A model generated the notes under the pieces. It did not search any database. It was not told the DNA's origin and worked only from the letters and a program-made list of their open reading frames with translations. A stretch of 64,000 nt of DNA from Candidatus Obscuribacter sp. (GTDB lineage Bacteria; Cyanobacteriota; Vampirovibrionia; Obscuribacterales; Obscuribacteraceae): the NCBI GenBank assembly GCA_021772095.1, contig JADYXR010000197.1, positions 1 through 64,000 of the forward strand, written 5' to 3'. A program made the position numbers and the translations under genes. Below, piece after piece: positions 40,561 to 49,108 of this stretch (its first letter is position 1; each line of letters opens with the position of its first letter).

Positions 40561-42648
40561 CTAGTGTCCACCACCGCCGGCGGTGACTGATTGAACTTCT
40601 GATTCATCCTGATAGACGATCAGGTTGCGTCCTGCTTTCTTGGCGATGTACAGCCGTTTGTCCGATGCCTGAATCAACTCGAAAATTGATTCGCCATCAT
40701 CAGGATAAGTGGCAAGTCCGCCGCTGAAGCTGCAGTGAAACTCAAGACCTTCATCGCTGAAAAAGGCAGTGTCGCGAAACTCTTCGAGTGCTCGCGTCAC
40801 TGCTTTGTGAATGATCTCTTTTTTCTCGCGCCGGAACGCGAGAATAAATTCTTCTCCGCCCCAGCGACCGCGAAGATCGTCAACACGGAATCGTCTGGAA
40901 AGCAGCTGACCAAGACCGGCAAGAACAGTGTCACCGGCAAGGTGTCCGTGCGTGTCGTTGACTTTCTTGAAGTGATCGACGTCCAGCAAACAGATACTAA
41001 AATTCGTTTTCACTCGTTGTGATTCTGACAGGATTGCCGATAACTGCTCTGAAAATGCGCGTCTTAGAAGCAGTCCGGTAATCGTATCTTTATCTGATCG
41101 TTCACGCAGCATCTTGGCTCGATCGAGGCGAACCTTGACTCGCGTTAGAAGTTCTTCGTTGACGACCGGCTTGGGCAGGTAATCATCGCCGCCGCAGCGA
41201 AACGCTTCCACGCGCGCTTCCACTCCGGTTTGTCCGGTCAAGAAAATGATCGGCAAATCTTGCCAGCGCGGAATTGTGCGCAGCATGCGGCAGACCTCGA
41301 AGCCCGTAATCCCGGGCATCATCACGTCCAACAAAAGCATATCGGGTGGAAATTCTTGCATGGTTTCCAGAATAATATTTGGATCCGTGAGTGTTCTCAC
41401 GATCATGCCTTCGTTTCGCAAAACTAAAGCAACGGTATTTCCGAAAAATTCGTCATCATCGCAAACCAGTACCCGTGAGCGTCCACCTTGTCTGATCGCA
41501 ACTAAGTGGTGCACCGCTTTTTCGAGTGAATCGGACTCGAATGGTTTATCCAAATAAAGTGAAGCACCAGCGTGCGCACCCTCGACAAAATCTTTTGCCA
41601 GGGCGTCGCCTGAAATAAATGCAAGAGGCAGATTGTCGTAACCTGGCAAGGACCGCAGTTCTCGAGCGAGGAGAAATCCAGCCTCCGGTGATTCCGGTAC
41701 GATGTTGATTAACGCCGCGTCCAGTGGATACACGGCGGCGCGCTCCAGCGCCTCTGCTTGACTGGTTGCTTTGACGATTTCAACGAGACGCTCGCGTCCC
41801 AGATCCTCGACGATTTGCAAAAATCCCTGATCTTCATCGACTACGAGAATGCGTGCCATGGCTGGTTGGTGCTCGCCGGAAGCTTCCACTTCGTCTTTGC
41901 CTGACACCACTTCCATCACTTCGCGAGCTTCTATTTCGCCATCGATTTGTGCTTCCACCAATCGGCGATCGATTTCCGCCCACATCAAATTTCGTTCGTC
42001 GAGCGGTTTTTCAGCAATTGCAATCGCGGTGTTTTCAATAAACGCCATGTGTTCGCCGACTTTTTTAAAGCCCAGCGATCCGCCGGTGCCCTTGATTTTA
42101 TGCGCTTGTCCGCGTACTTCTTCCAGGCTTTCCGTATCTTCGGAATCGGCTTTTGCTTTGGCTATCACTTGAGCCAACGCCGTTAATTTCTCAGGCAGAA
42201 CGCGCGCGTATTTTGTTACCAGAGCAAGAAACATGGTTTCAAAATCTTTCAGTTTTTGCTTCTGTGCGTCGGCACCTTTCTCGCTTGCGAACTGGCATTC
42301 CACCTGCGCACCAAACACAAATGGAATCAAGGGTTTGCTTGCGCTAAGGTTGATATTCCAATCTTTTAAAACCGGTTTGACTTCAGACAATTCGGATTTA
42401 TCGTTGGCGACGAAAACGATTTCCATGTCGTGACCGATTTTTCTGACATCCTCGACCCACTGAATTCCGGTCATATCGGATAACGGCGAGCCTATCACGA
42501 TCAGATCAGGGAGTGATTCGTTGATCGCGTCTTTGCCTTCGCGACCGTTTTCCGCCTGGATAACTTTGTGACCGCGTCCTTCGAAAATGGGCGCAATCAA
42601 TCGGCGGAACTGCTGATCTTTATCGACTATTAGTATGGTTTTGGCCAT
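40561..42648 (-). CDS. Hybrid REC-Hpt-REC-REC-GGDEF regulator
   Basis: The protein has 695 residues and five modules. REC1 (1-115) lacks the phospho-Asp: the usual DLIVxD position reads LIVIGSP. An Hpt domain (about 120-240) carries His183 in AHKIKGTGGSLGF. REC2 (about 268-385) is also degenerate (AALINIVPES). REC3 (about 395-515) is canonical, with Asp441 in LLLDVMMPG and Lys in YLPKPV. The GGDEF domain (about 525-685) has an intact GGEEF at 597-601 and DVDHFKKVNDTHGH, so it should make cyclic di-GMP. Phosphate could pass via Hpt to REC3 and switch the cyclase. It is the last gene of a three-gene operon with the EF-hand and Q-rich proteins. Confidence 0.92.
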   Translation of the reverse strand: MAKTILIVDKDQQFRRLIAPIFEGRGHKVIQAENGREGKDAINESLPDLIVIGSPLSDMTGIQWVEDVRKIGHDMEIVFVANDKSELSEVKPVLKDWNINLSASKPLIPFVFGAQVECQFASEKGADAQKQKLKDFETMFLALVTKYARVLPEKLTALAQVIAKAKADSEDTESLEEVRGQAHKIKGTGGSLGFKKVGEHMAFIENTAIAIAEKPLDERNLMWAEIDRRLVEAQIDGEIEAREVMEVVSGKDEVEASGEHQPAMARILVVDEDQGFLQIVEDLGRERLVEIVKATSQAEALERAAVYPLDAALINIVPESPEAGFLLARELRSLPGYDNLPLAFISGDALAKDFVEGAHAGASLYLDKPFESDSLEKAVHHLVAIRQGGRSRVLVCDDDEFFGNTVALVLRNEGMIVRTLTDPNIILETMQEFPPDMLLLDVMMPGITGFEVCRMLRTIPRWQDLPIIFLTGQTGVEARVEAFRCGGDDYLPKPVVNEELLTRVKVRLDRAKMLRERSDKDTITGLLLRRAFSEQLSAILSESQRVKTNFSICLLDVDHFKKVNDTHGHLAGDTVLAGLGQLLSRRFRVDDLRGRWGGEEFILAFRREKKEIIHKAVTRALEEFRDTAFFSDEGLEFHCSFSGGLATYPDDGESIFELIQASDKRLYIAKKAGRNLIVYQDESEVQSVTAGGGGH

Positions 42649-42746
42649 CAGAGCGATCTGCTTTTCAAAATAGTTGTTGCCATTGTCATTTGAGCGCGTT
42701 TGCTTGTCAGAGATATACCCAGGTCCGCTGTTCTCGTGATGTCATG

Positions 42747-43517
42747 TTAACCATCGGATCTGGTTTTGCGTTGACCGACAGACTGTTGCTTCTTCTGATA
42801 ATTTGTTAGATCGGCTTTACTGATGCCGAGAAAGTCTTCAAACCACATCTGATCTCTTGAAGATTGCATCACATTTTCATAATTGTGAAGCAGGAAACGA
42901 ACCAGGGCATGCCCGTCGTCGTCGATTTCGATATTGAGCAGCGCGCGGCGAAGTTCTTCTTCGTCGACGAAGTTGTCGCGATTGGTATCAAGTTTGGCAA
43001 ATAGTTCGGTAAAAACTTGCTCGGCATTCTCGGGGCCAAGAGCGTCGTTGAGTGCGTGGTGGAGCTGCGTCGCGCGCTGATCCATAATTGCCACAGCTGG
43101 TGTGTGCAATGTTTCGGCATCGAGTCCGCGTTCGAGTGCCTCGTTGCAGATCTGTCTTGCCTGGACCAGTTTATTGTTTCTGGCATAAAAACCAGCCAAT
43201 TGAATTCGCGTCAAAAACGGCATGGACAGCAGTTCGTTGTAAGCGTCGGTGACCGCTTGCAAGTCGAGCGCCTGATGTTCGACCGCAGGTTGCTTTTGGT
43301 CACCGCGCAGCTCGCGAACGATCATGCGCAGATTCTCTTTGTACTCTTCCAGGGGAAGGGCGTCGGCGGCTTTGATGGCTTTCTTGAACGCGCTTTCGGC
43401 TTCTTCGCGATTGCCTGAATGCTCGTGCTTTTGCGCGGCTTTACTGAGCTCGAATGGGTCTACCAGTGCTTTGCCTTTAACCATTGAATGGAATTCTCCA
43501 ATGCTGCTGCGAGCCAT
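42747..43517 (-). CDS. TPR-like protein with EF-hand
   Basis: The protein has 256 residues and no signal peptide. Residues about 20-150 form TPR-like helices (DPFELSKAAQKHEHSGNREE and AGFYARNNKLVQARQICNEA). A single canonical EF-hand loop, DTNRDNFVDEEE, occupies 177-188 between helices FTELFAKL and LRRALLNIEI. A second, degenerate hand follows near 192-225, with DDDGHALVRFLL. Calcium binding is therefore plausible in the cytoplasm. It lies 23 bp after the Q-rich adaptor gene and 98 bp before the GGDEF regulator gene on the same strand, suggesting a calcium- or conformation-responsive signalling partner. The exact role is unknown. Confidence 0.83.
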   Translation of the reverse strand: MARSSIGEFHSMVKGKALVDPFELSKAAQKHEHSGNREEAESAFKKAIKAADALPLEEYKENLRMIVRELRGDQKQPAVEHQALDLQAVTDAYNELLSMPFLTRIQLAGFYARNNKLVQARQICNEALERGLDAETLHTPAVAIMDQRATQLHHALNDALGPENAEQVFTELFAKLDTNRDNFVDEEELRRALLNIEIDDDGHALVRFLLHNYENVMQSSRDQMWFEDFLGISKADLTNYQKKQQSVGQRKTRSDG

Positions 43518-43540
43518 GATGCCCTGGTCCGGAGGTCGGG

Positions 43541-45136
43541 TTAGAGGTTTAAATCCGAACGCATTTTTCGTGGATTCTGCCAGCCCATCTCATCTAAAGC
43601 GTCATCGAAACCGACTCGCATGCGACTGCAATAGTTGAGCGCGATGATGCATTGCTCGACTTTGAGCAGTCCTTCGCGAATTAGAGGCAGGCATACGAAG
43701 GCGGCGTCAACTGTTTTGCGGCTGACTTTGCTTGCTGCTTCCAGTATGCCGACCAGATCTCCGCCATGACTTTGACGAACTTCAAGGGCGACTTTGATGT
43801 CTTCTGCCGACAATATGCCCGCCGTTTGCAGTAGATCGAAGGCTGGTTTGAGGTTGCGTTTTGCTCCAGGCGCTCCCCCTGCTGGTGCGCCTCCGGGACC
43901 GCCGGCTGGTTGCCCTGCCGGAGCTGGTTTTTTCGGTTTTGGTGGAGCACCGGTTAGTGAAGGTGGCTCCAGTGACGTGTCTTCAGGTGTTAGATATTGA
44001 TCGATGTTTCCGCCCATGGCGTGAAGGCGCTTCAATACATGAGGTGCGCGTTCCGGCGACATTCTCTCGTCGCGGATCAGGTCCTGAAGTTTCAGCGCAG
44101 CCTCAAGTGTAGGCTCGCTGATCAAACCTGCTTCTTTGAGCATGCTGCCGAGAAGCACATTCGGTCTCTTATCCAGAAGGTGATAGTCGATGCTGATCTT
44201 CGGTTCCGGCACTTGTGGTGCGGGTTGCGAATAGCCCTGCGGAGGATATGTGTGCCCTTGCATCTGCTGTTGCTGCATTTGCTGCATTTGTTGCATGTGC
44301 TGCATTTGCTGCGGAGGCATTTGTTGTTGCGGCGGCATCTGCTGCTGATACGGATACTGTTGTTGCTGCATGGGCTGTTGTTGCGGCGGATAGCCACCAT
44401 ATCCTGGCGGCACTTGCTGCTGCGGATAACCCTGACCCATTTGCTGCTGTGGCGGATAATTATTTTGGTTGTACTGCTGATTTTGACCGGAGATGTTTTG
44501 CCCCGGATGCCCGGGGTGCGGCTGGACAGGTAAGTTGTTGAACGAACTGCCCTGCATCTGCGGCGGCGGCATATTTTGATAAGAGGCTTGCGGCGGCAAG
44601 CCTGGCGCGCCTCCGGGCATACCGCTACCCGGCATTCCGCCACCCATTCCACCCGGCATCATACCTGGCTGCGGTAATGGAGCCATGGCTGGAAAGTTGG
44701 AGACAGGATCCGGTTGTTGATTGGCGCCGCTCCAGCTAGTGTCTTCCGCTTCCTGCGGAACTTCCGGTTTCAACAGATCCGGAATTGCTGTAAAGCCGCC
44801 CAGTGACGAGTTCTTTGGCGCCGACATCACGAGGATGTCGTACATGAATTCCAGGTCCCCTGGAGCAAAAGATTGAGTCCAAACTACTTTCGAGGCAATG
44901 CCGTTTTCTTGCTCATAGAGCGTCCAAACTGGCTCCTCGACGGATTTATCCCACTGACAAGTGAGCACGAACGCGGCTTCGCCAGCTGACCAGGGCAGCT
45001 CAACCAGGCACCCTCGCCTGCTGGTCGCCTCTTCAATCATGAATTTAACCTTGCCCATCGACGGACAGCCCATCTCCGGCGGCAACTTCTGCCGAGTCGT
45101 GTGCGAGTTATCTTCTTTCGGTGCGGGTTTGTACAT
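43541..45136 (-). CDS. Signalling adaptor with Gln-rich low-complexity linker
   Basis: The protein has 531 residues. Residues about 19-110 form the N-terminal domain shared with the DUF4388 protein at 14079-15698 (GCPSMGKVKFMIEEATSRRG, VWTLYEQENG). Residues about 145-310 are a Pro/Gly/Gln/Met-rich low-complexity region with runs such as MQQMQQMQQQQMQ and PPQQQ, resembling prion-like linkers. The C-terminal 200 residues are helical: LLGSMLKEAGLISEPTLEAA, then a Pro/Ala/Gly linker, then LLQTAGILSAEDIKVALEVR and VEQCIIALNYCSRMRVGFDD. They resemble repeated units of the GspE-N/PilB-N type. It is the first gene of the signalling operon. It could be an assembly platform; no enzyme motif is seen. 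Confidence 0.8.
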   Translation of the reverse strand: MYKPAPKEDNSHTTRQKLPPEMGCPSMGKVKFMIEEATSRRGCLVELPWSAGEAAFVLTCQWDKSVEEPVWTLYEQENGIASKVVWTQSFAPGDLEFMYDILVMSAPKNSSLGGFTAIPDLLKPEVPQEAEDTSWSGANQQPDPVSNFPAMAPLPQPGMMPGGMGGGMPGSGMPGGAPGLPPQASYQNMPPPQMQGSSFNNLPVQPHPGHPGQNISGQNQQYNQNNYPPQQQMGQGYPQQQVPPGYGGYPPQQQPMQQQQYPYQQQMPPQQQMPPQQMQHMQQMQQMQQQQMQGHTYPPQGYSQPAPQVPEPKISIDYHLLDKRPNVLLGSMLKEAGLISEPTLEAALKLQDLIRDERMSPERAPHVLKRLHAMGGNIDQYLTPEDTSLEPPSLTGAPPKPKKPAPAGQPAGGPGGAPAGGAPGAKRNLKPAFDLLQTAGILSAEDIKVALEVRQSHGGDLVGILEAASKVSRKTVDAAFVCLPLIREGLLKVEQCIIALNYCSRMRVGFDDALDEMGWQNPRKMRSDLNL

Positions 45137-45271
45137 GTAATTTACTTTCGTGGAATGCCGATTATTTAGTTGATCACGTCTATCTTATGCCACGCTGAGC
45201 AGTTTCTTCTTCTCTTATTAAGATCTGGGCGATCACATTTAGTAGTCAATGGTTAGAGTCGAGCTGTCAGT

Positions 45272-46585
45272 CTATTTCGACTTCGAAGCTGGTGGCGCAA
45301 ATTTCGATTCTAAATCTCGCCAACAGCTGATGTAATCATTTTGCAGCAAACCGGACTCAACCGCAAATCTGGTCGGTTGATAGACCAGCGAACTTTCAAA
45401 CATAAACGCCATTGTATTCTCGATTTTTTGCGGTTTCAAATCGCCTTTTGAAGCCTTGTTGAAAGTCTGGGCATCGGGTCCGTGAGCGGACATAGCGTTG
45501 TGCAGGCTGCCTCCGCCGGGCACGAATCCATCGAGTTTGGCATCGTAGACGCCTTCGATTAATCCCATGTATTCGCTCATGCAATTGCGGTGGTAATACG
45601 GAGGACGAAACGTGTTTTCTGCCACCATCCAGCGCGGAGGAAAGATCACGAAGTCGACGTTGGCTACGCCTTCCATCTCTGACGGTGACGTGATTACGGT
45701 GAATATGGATGGATCGGGATGGTCGTAACTGACAGTGTTGATTACGTTGAATAAACGCAAGTCATATTTGTATGGATAATAGTTGCCGTGCCATGCCACC
45801 ACATCCAGTGGCGAGCGATCGATGATTGCCGACCACAGTTTTCCACCATACTTTGTGATCAGTTCGAAGGAGCCTTTCTTGTCCTGATAAGCGGCCGTGG
45901 GAGCGAGGAAATCTCGCGGGTTAGCCAGTCCGTTGGAGCCGATCGGACCGAGGTGCGGGAGACGAAATGGCGGTCCGTAGTTTTCGCAGATGTAACCGCG
46001 GGCGGTATCACCTTTGATTTTGACTTGAAACTTGATACCGCGAGGTATGACACAAATTTCCCATGGTTCAACTTGTAAGACACCGAATTCGGTGCTGATT
46101 TTTAGAACTCCCAGTTCCGGCACAATCAAAAAATCGCCGTCGGAATTGTAGAAAAAACTGTCGGTCATGGAATTGTTGGCAGCGTAGATGTGAACCGCGG
46201 AGCCGCGCACGCTCGAGTTTTCGCCGTTGCCGGCGATGGTAATTAGACCTTCCACAAAATTGGTCGGCTTGTCAGGAATGGGAACCGGATTCCATCTCAT
46301 TTGATCCGGCGTCGCAGCTTCGACTTCGTTAAACGGGCGGCTGCGCAAATTGTTTTCTTTGCGAAGAGAAAAACGCGAGTGCACGACCGAGGGGCGGATT
46401 TTATAGAGCCATGAGCGCAGATTTTCGTGACGCTGAGCCACGAATGAAGTGCCGCTGAGTTGTTCGGCGTACAGACCGTAAGGCGCGGCTTGCGGAGAGT
46501 TTTGTCCGAGCGGCAGGGCGCCTTTTTCGGCTTCACTTGAAAAGTGATTACCGAACCCGGATTGGTATTGCAGTGATTCCGCCAT
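45272..46585 (-). CDS. hmgA: Homogentisate 1,2-dioxygenase
   Basis: This 437-residue iron(II) dioxygenase opens the ring of homogentisate to maleylacetoacetate in tyrosine and phenylalanine catabolism. The sequence is highly conserved, with YQSGFGNHFSSEAEKGALP, AQRHENLRSWLYKIRPSVVH and WHGNYYPYKYDLRLFNVINT. The iron ligands are in PPYYHRNCMSEYMG (His and Glu) and LHNAMSAHGPD (His). The length is normal. RBS GAGAGG lies 7 bases before the ATG. The other pathway genes (hpd, fahA, maiA) are not in the window. It is divergent from the LRR gene with 152 bp between them. Confidence 0.95.
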   Translation of the reverse strand: MAESLQYQSGFGNHFSSEAEKGALPLGQNSPQAAPYGLYAEQLSGTSFVAQRHENLRSWLYKIRPSVVHSRFSLRKENNLRSRPFNEVEAATPDQMRWNPVPIPDKPTNFVEGLITIAGNGENSSVRGSAVHIYAANNSMTDSFFYNSDGDFLIVPELGVLKISTEFGVLQVEPWEICVIPRGIKFQVKIKGDTARGYICENYGPPFRLPHLGPIGSNGLANPRDFLAPTAAYQDKKGSFELITKYGGKLWSAIIDRSPLDVVAWHGNYYPYKYDLRLFNVINTVSYDHPDPSIFTVITSPSEMEGVANVDFVIFPPRWMVAENTFRPPYYHRNCMSEYMGLIEGVYDAKLDGFVPGGGSLHNAMSAHGPDAQTFNKASKGDLKPQKIENTMAFMFESSLVYQPTRFAVESGLLQNDYISCWRDLESKFAPPASKSK

Positions 46586-46737
46586 CCATCAGCCTCTCTT
46601 GATTACTAAAAGGGCGCGTCCCATTTGTCACAAAGGATACCAATGTTTTAGATTTCTGAGTTAGCTTTGGGCGGGCTACGTGTGGTTGTGTAAGATAGGT
46701 GGCGTCTGACCTGACTTGAGCCTGGAGGCTTGTCCGC

Positions 46738-47637
46738 TTGAACAGCAAACAAAAATTTGCCTTCTTACTAGGCGTAATCACAATCGCCCTCATGGGGCTG
46801 TATCCGCCCTGGAAAGAAGCCGGTCCGAAGGGCCTGCCCATGCAATACGCTCCGATTTTTGCGCCGCCAACCGCGCTTGATCCGGCTAACGGATTGGAAA
46901 TCGACATTGTGCGGCTGTTCGTTCAGGTCGGCGTGGCTGCCATTCTGACTGGCGGGCTGGTCGCGGCTGCCGCACCTGCTGCGCCTGCGCGGGGACAGTT
47001 TCCCAACAACCTGAATACGATTCCAATCACTCCGCCACCGGCAAACTGGCAAACGCAGTTTGACCCTTCGAAGCTCAAAGAGGAAGAAGAAGAGGATCTG
47101 GAAGAAGATAATATCGAAGTCGCCGACGGACCGAATATTATTCGATTGCCCGCCGGTAAAACTTATGGTGAATTTCTGGTCGAGTCCGACGACGATCCTG
47201 AATACTGGGAAAGTCTAAGCGCCGCCCGTGGTGTCATTAAATTGCCACCAAACAAACGCGTTCAATTAGAAATTAAAGACAAGAAAGATATCGATCTGAC
47301 GTTCGTTGCAAACCTGGCGCCGTCCGCGTTGCACTCGGTCGACTTGAGTGAATCAGGGATTAAAGATGGCGATCTGGCGCACTTGCAAAAGCTGAGTGAT
47401 TTGAAAGAACTCGATTTGTCCTCCACGAAGATTTCGAATGAAGCCTTGTCGTTCTTAAAGGGTTTGAGTAAGCTGGAAAAACTTTGGCTGGACGGAACGC
47501 AGGTCAATGACTCGTGTCTGGAAGAATTGCAGAATCTCAAGTCGTTGAAGAAGTTGTCTCTCAAAGATACGAAGATCACCGCTGATGGTATCAAGACTTT
47601 GGAAGAGAAACTTTCGAGCTGTAAGGTTGAGACATAA
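46738..47637 (+). CDS. Membrane-anchored leucine-rich-repeat protein
   Basis: The protein has 299 residues. The start is TTG at 46738, with GGAGG eight bases upstream. N-terminal hydrophobic segments lie at about 6-22 and 65-85 (VQVGVAAILTGGLVAAAAPA). An acidic linker (KEEEEEDLEEDN) and a region of about 60 residues follow. The C-terminal 100 residues are leucine-rich repeats of about 23 residues: LHSVDLSESGIKDGDLAHLQ, LKELDLSSTKISNEALSFLK, LEKLWLDGTQVNDSCLEELQ, LKKLSLKDTKITADGIKTLE. This is the type common in planctomycete and cyanobacterial proteins. LRRs bind proteins; no partner is apparent. The 3' end has been duplicated downstream. Confidence 0.85.
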   Translation: MNSKQKFAFLLGVITIALMGLYPPWKEAGPKGLPMQYAPIFAPPTALDPANGLEIDIVRLFVQVGVAAILTGGLVAAAAPAAPARGQFPNNLNTIPITPPPANWQTQFDPSKLKEEEEEDLEEDNIEVADGPNIIRLPAGKTYGEFLVESDDDPEYWESLSAARGVIKLPPNKRVQLEIKDKKDIDLTFVANLAPSALHSVDLSESGIKDGDLAHLQKLSDLKELDLSSTKISNEALSFLKGLSKLEKLWLDGTQVNDSCLEELQNLKSLKKLSLKDTKITADGIKTLEEKLSSCKVET

Positions 47638-47831
47638 CGAGTCGTGAGACTGCGTCAATGTTTTGGCTCGAGCATGTTTTGCAAAGTTGGGGCTGAGACT
47701 TAACGAAGAGTATAGGCGGGAAGTTCGGGTCTCCTGCTGCTCAAGCATTTTTAAAATTTTTGTTGAAACTTAGCGAAGCGGGGGCCGCCGAGTTGCTGTT
47801 CTGCTGTTTGAATTTGGGGTGAACTTAACGA
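47628..47831. repeat. Four dispersed copies of a gene 3'-end sequence
   Basis: The motif TGAGACTTAACGA, with small changes, occurs at 47628-47640 (the LRR gene's own stop region), 47694-47706, 47764-47776 and 47820-47831. Spacing is about 55-70 bp, and each copy is preceded by a G/T-rich stretch. The last copy contains the stop of the convergent gene ending at 47825. The 187-bp gap thus appears to be a decayed tandem duplication. Confidence 0.6.
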
Positions 47832-48094
47832 AGGTCGTAAGATGGAGTGACGACTCTTGCTTGAGCGTGCTCGGGGTCTGTGTCGATGGATTCATACACT
47901 TCGAGGTATGACTGGCACTCTTCGGCGGGTTGGCTTTTCGTCAAAGCTTGCTTCTGGGCTTTTTGCATCGCGGCCGTGTGTGCTTGCTTGGCGAAGCCAT
48001 CGGTGTTTTCGTGGTTGACGCAATCGCCTCTCATTGGGGCTAAGAGAACCATTGAGCTGAGCAACAAACCGACTACTAAACCTTTCGTACTCAT
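47825..48094 (-). CDS. Small exported protein with two cysteines
   Basis: The protein has 89 residues. The signal peptide is about 1-24 (GLVVGLLLSSMVLLAPMRGD). The mature part starts near DCVNHEN and is rich in Gln, Ala and Lys (AHTAAMQKAQKQALTKSQPA). It has a second Cys in EECQSYLEV and an acidic end. The two cysteines of the mature region could form a disulphide. RBS AAAAGG lies close to the ATG, with GGGAG further up. I know of no family. It is probably periplasmic and monocistronic. Confidence 0.65.
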   Translation of the reverse strand: MSTKGLVVGLLLSSMVLLAPMRGDCVNHENTDGFAKQAHTAAMQKAQKQALTKSQPAEECQSYLEVYESIDTDPEHAQARVVTPSYDLR

Positions 48095-48174
48095 GACCTT
48101 TTAAACTCCCGCATTGTGTCCTTACTTTTGTCTCAACGGGAGGTCGGAAGGTTTTAGGAGAGATTAGAGCGAAC

Positions 48175-49008
48175 TTAGGAACCTGTCGAGTTTTGAGTGT
48201 TGACCAGTTCGCGGGCGCGTTCTGCCGCCTTGACGACGGCTTTGATCAGGGTGACCCGAATTTTGCCTTCTTCCAGCTCCATTAGTCCGTCTATCGTGCA
48301 GCCTGCCGGAGTTGTCACCATGTCTTTGAGAAGAGCCGGGTGAGACTTGGACTCAAGTACCATTTTTGCGGCGCCGTACGTTGTCTGAGCAGCAAGCAGG
48401 GTTGATGTTTCTCTAGAGATGCCCAGTTTTACACCAGCCTCTGCCAGAGATTCGATGATTACATATAGATAGGCCGGACCGCTTGCCGAAAGTGCGGTGA
48501 CTCCATCCATTAATGATTCGTCTACGAAAACTGTTTCGCCGATGCATTTAAAAATTGATTCGGCGACCTTTGACTGTTCGGTAGTAACATGACTGCCGTT
48601 GCACATTCCGGTCATGCCGGCGTTGTAAATGGCTGGCGTGTTAGGCATGGCGCGGATGACGGGAATTGGCTTGCTGAGCCGTTGTTCTACATACTTTGTG
48701 GTGACAGACGCGGCAACCGATATAACTAATTGATCGGGCGTGAGAACATCTTCGAGTTCTAAAAGAACGTTGTGCATGTTCTGCGGCTTTACTGCAAGAA
48801 TTATAAGATCGGCACCTTTAGCAGTTGCGCGGTTGTCTGTTGAAACCTTGATCCCTAATTTCTTGTTGACCTTTTCCACTGAAGGTTCGTGACCGACGGA
48901 GCCGATGATATCACCTGTGGTGAGACCACCTTGTTTCAGCAGTCCGGAAATCAGCGCTTCGCCGAGCTTACCTACGCCGATGACTGCTAGTTTTTTGCCT
49001 TTTAGCAT
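48175..49008 (-). CDS. proC: Pyrroline-5-carboxylate reductase
   Basis: This 277-residue enzyme performs the last step of proline synthesis, reducing pyrroline-5-carboxylate with NAD(P)H. The Rossmann motif is AVIGVGKLGEALISGL at about 8-23. Further conserved parts are VTTKYVEQRLSKPIPVIRAM, MPNTPAIYNAGMTGMCNG, the substrate-binding DGVTALSASGPAYLYVIIES and DMVTTPAGCTIDGLMELEEG. Length and order are normal. RBS AGGAG lies 7 bases before the ATG. It is separated by a terminator from the giant gene that precedes it on the same strand. Confidence 0.95.
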   Translation of the reverse strand: MLKGKKLAVIGVGKLGEALISGLLKQGGLTTGDIIGSVGHEPSVEKVNKKLGIKVSTDNRATAKGADLIILAVKPQNMHNVLLELEDVLTPDQLVISVAASVTTKYVEQRLSKPIPVIRAMPNTPAIYNAGMTGMCNGSHVTTEQSKVAESIFKCIGETVFVDESLMDGVTALSASGPAYLYVIIESLAEAGVKLGISRETSTLLAAQTTYGAAKMVLESKSHPALLKDMVTTPAGCTIDGLMELEEGKIRVTLIKAVVKAAERARELVNTQNSTGS

Positions 49009-49041
49009 TACATGCTCCTGTTCCTGTGTCTCTTAAATCGA

Positions 49042-49070
49042 AAAGCCAGCTACAAATAGTAGCTGGCTTT
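49042..49070 (-). terminator. Terminator of the giant adhesin gene
   Basis: AAAGCCAGCTAC (49042-49053) and GTAGCTGGCTTT (49059-49070) form a perfect 12-bp stem with a 5-base loop. It has A and T flanks on both strands and lies 39 bp after the stop at 49109. Confidence 0.85.
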
Positions 49071-49108
49071 GCCAATCATGTCACTAGCGTGAGAACTAAA
49101 CCGCTAGA

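Noticed and set aside
44122..44652. A 176-codon frame inside the Q-rich gene with many Arg and Cys
   Set aside because: It is a frame-shifted reading of CAG/ATG-rich repeats and has no start signals of its own.
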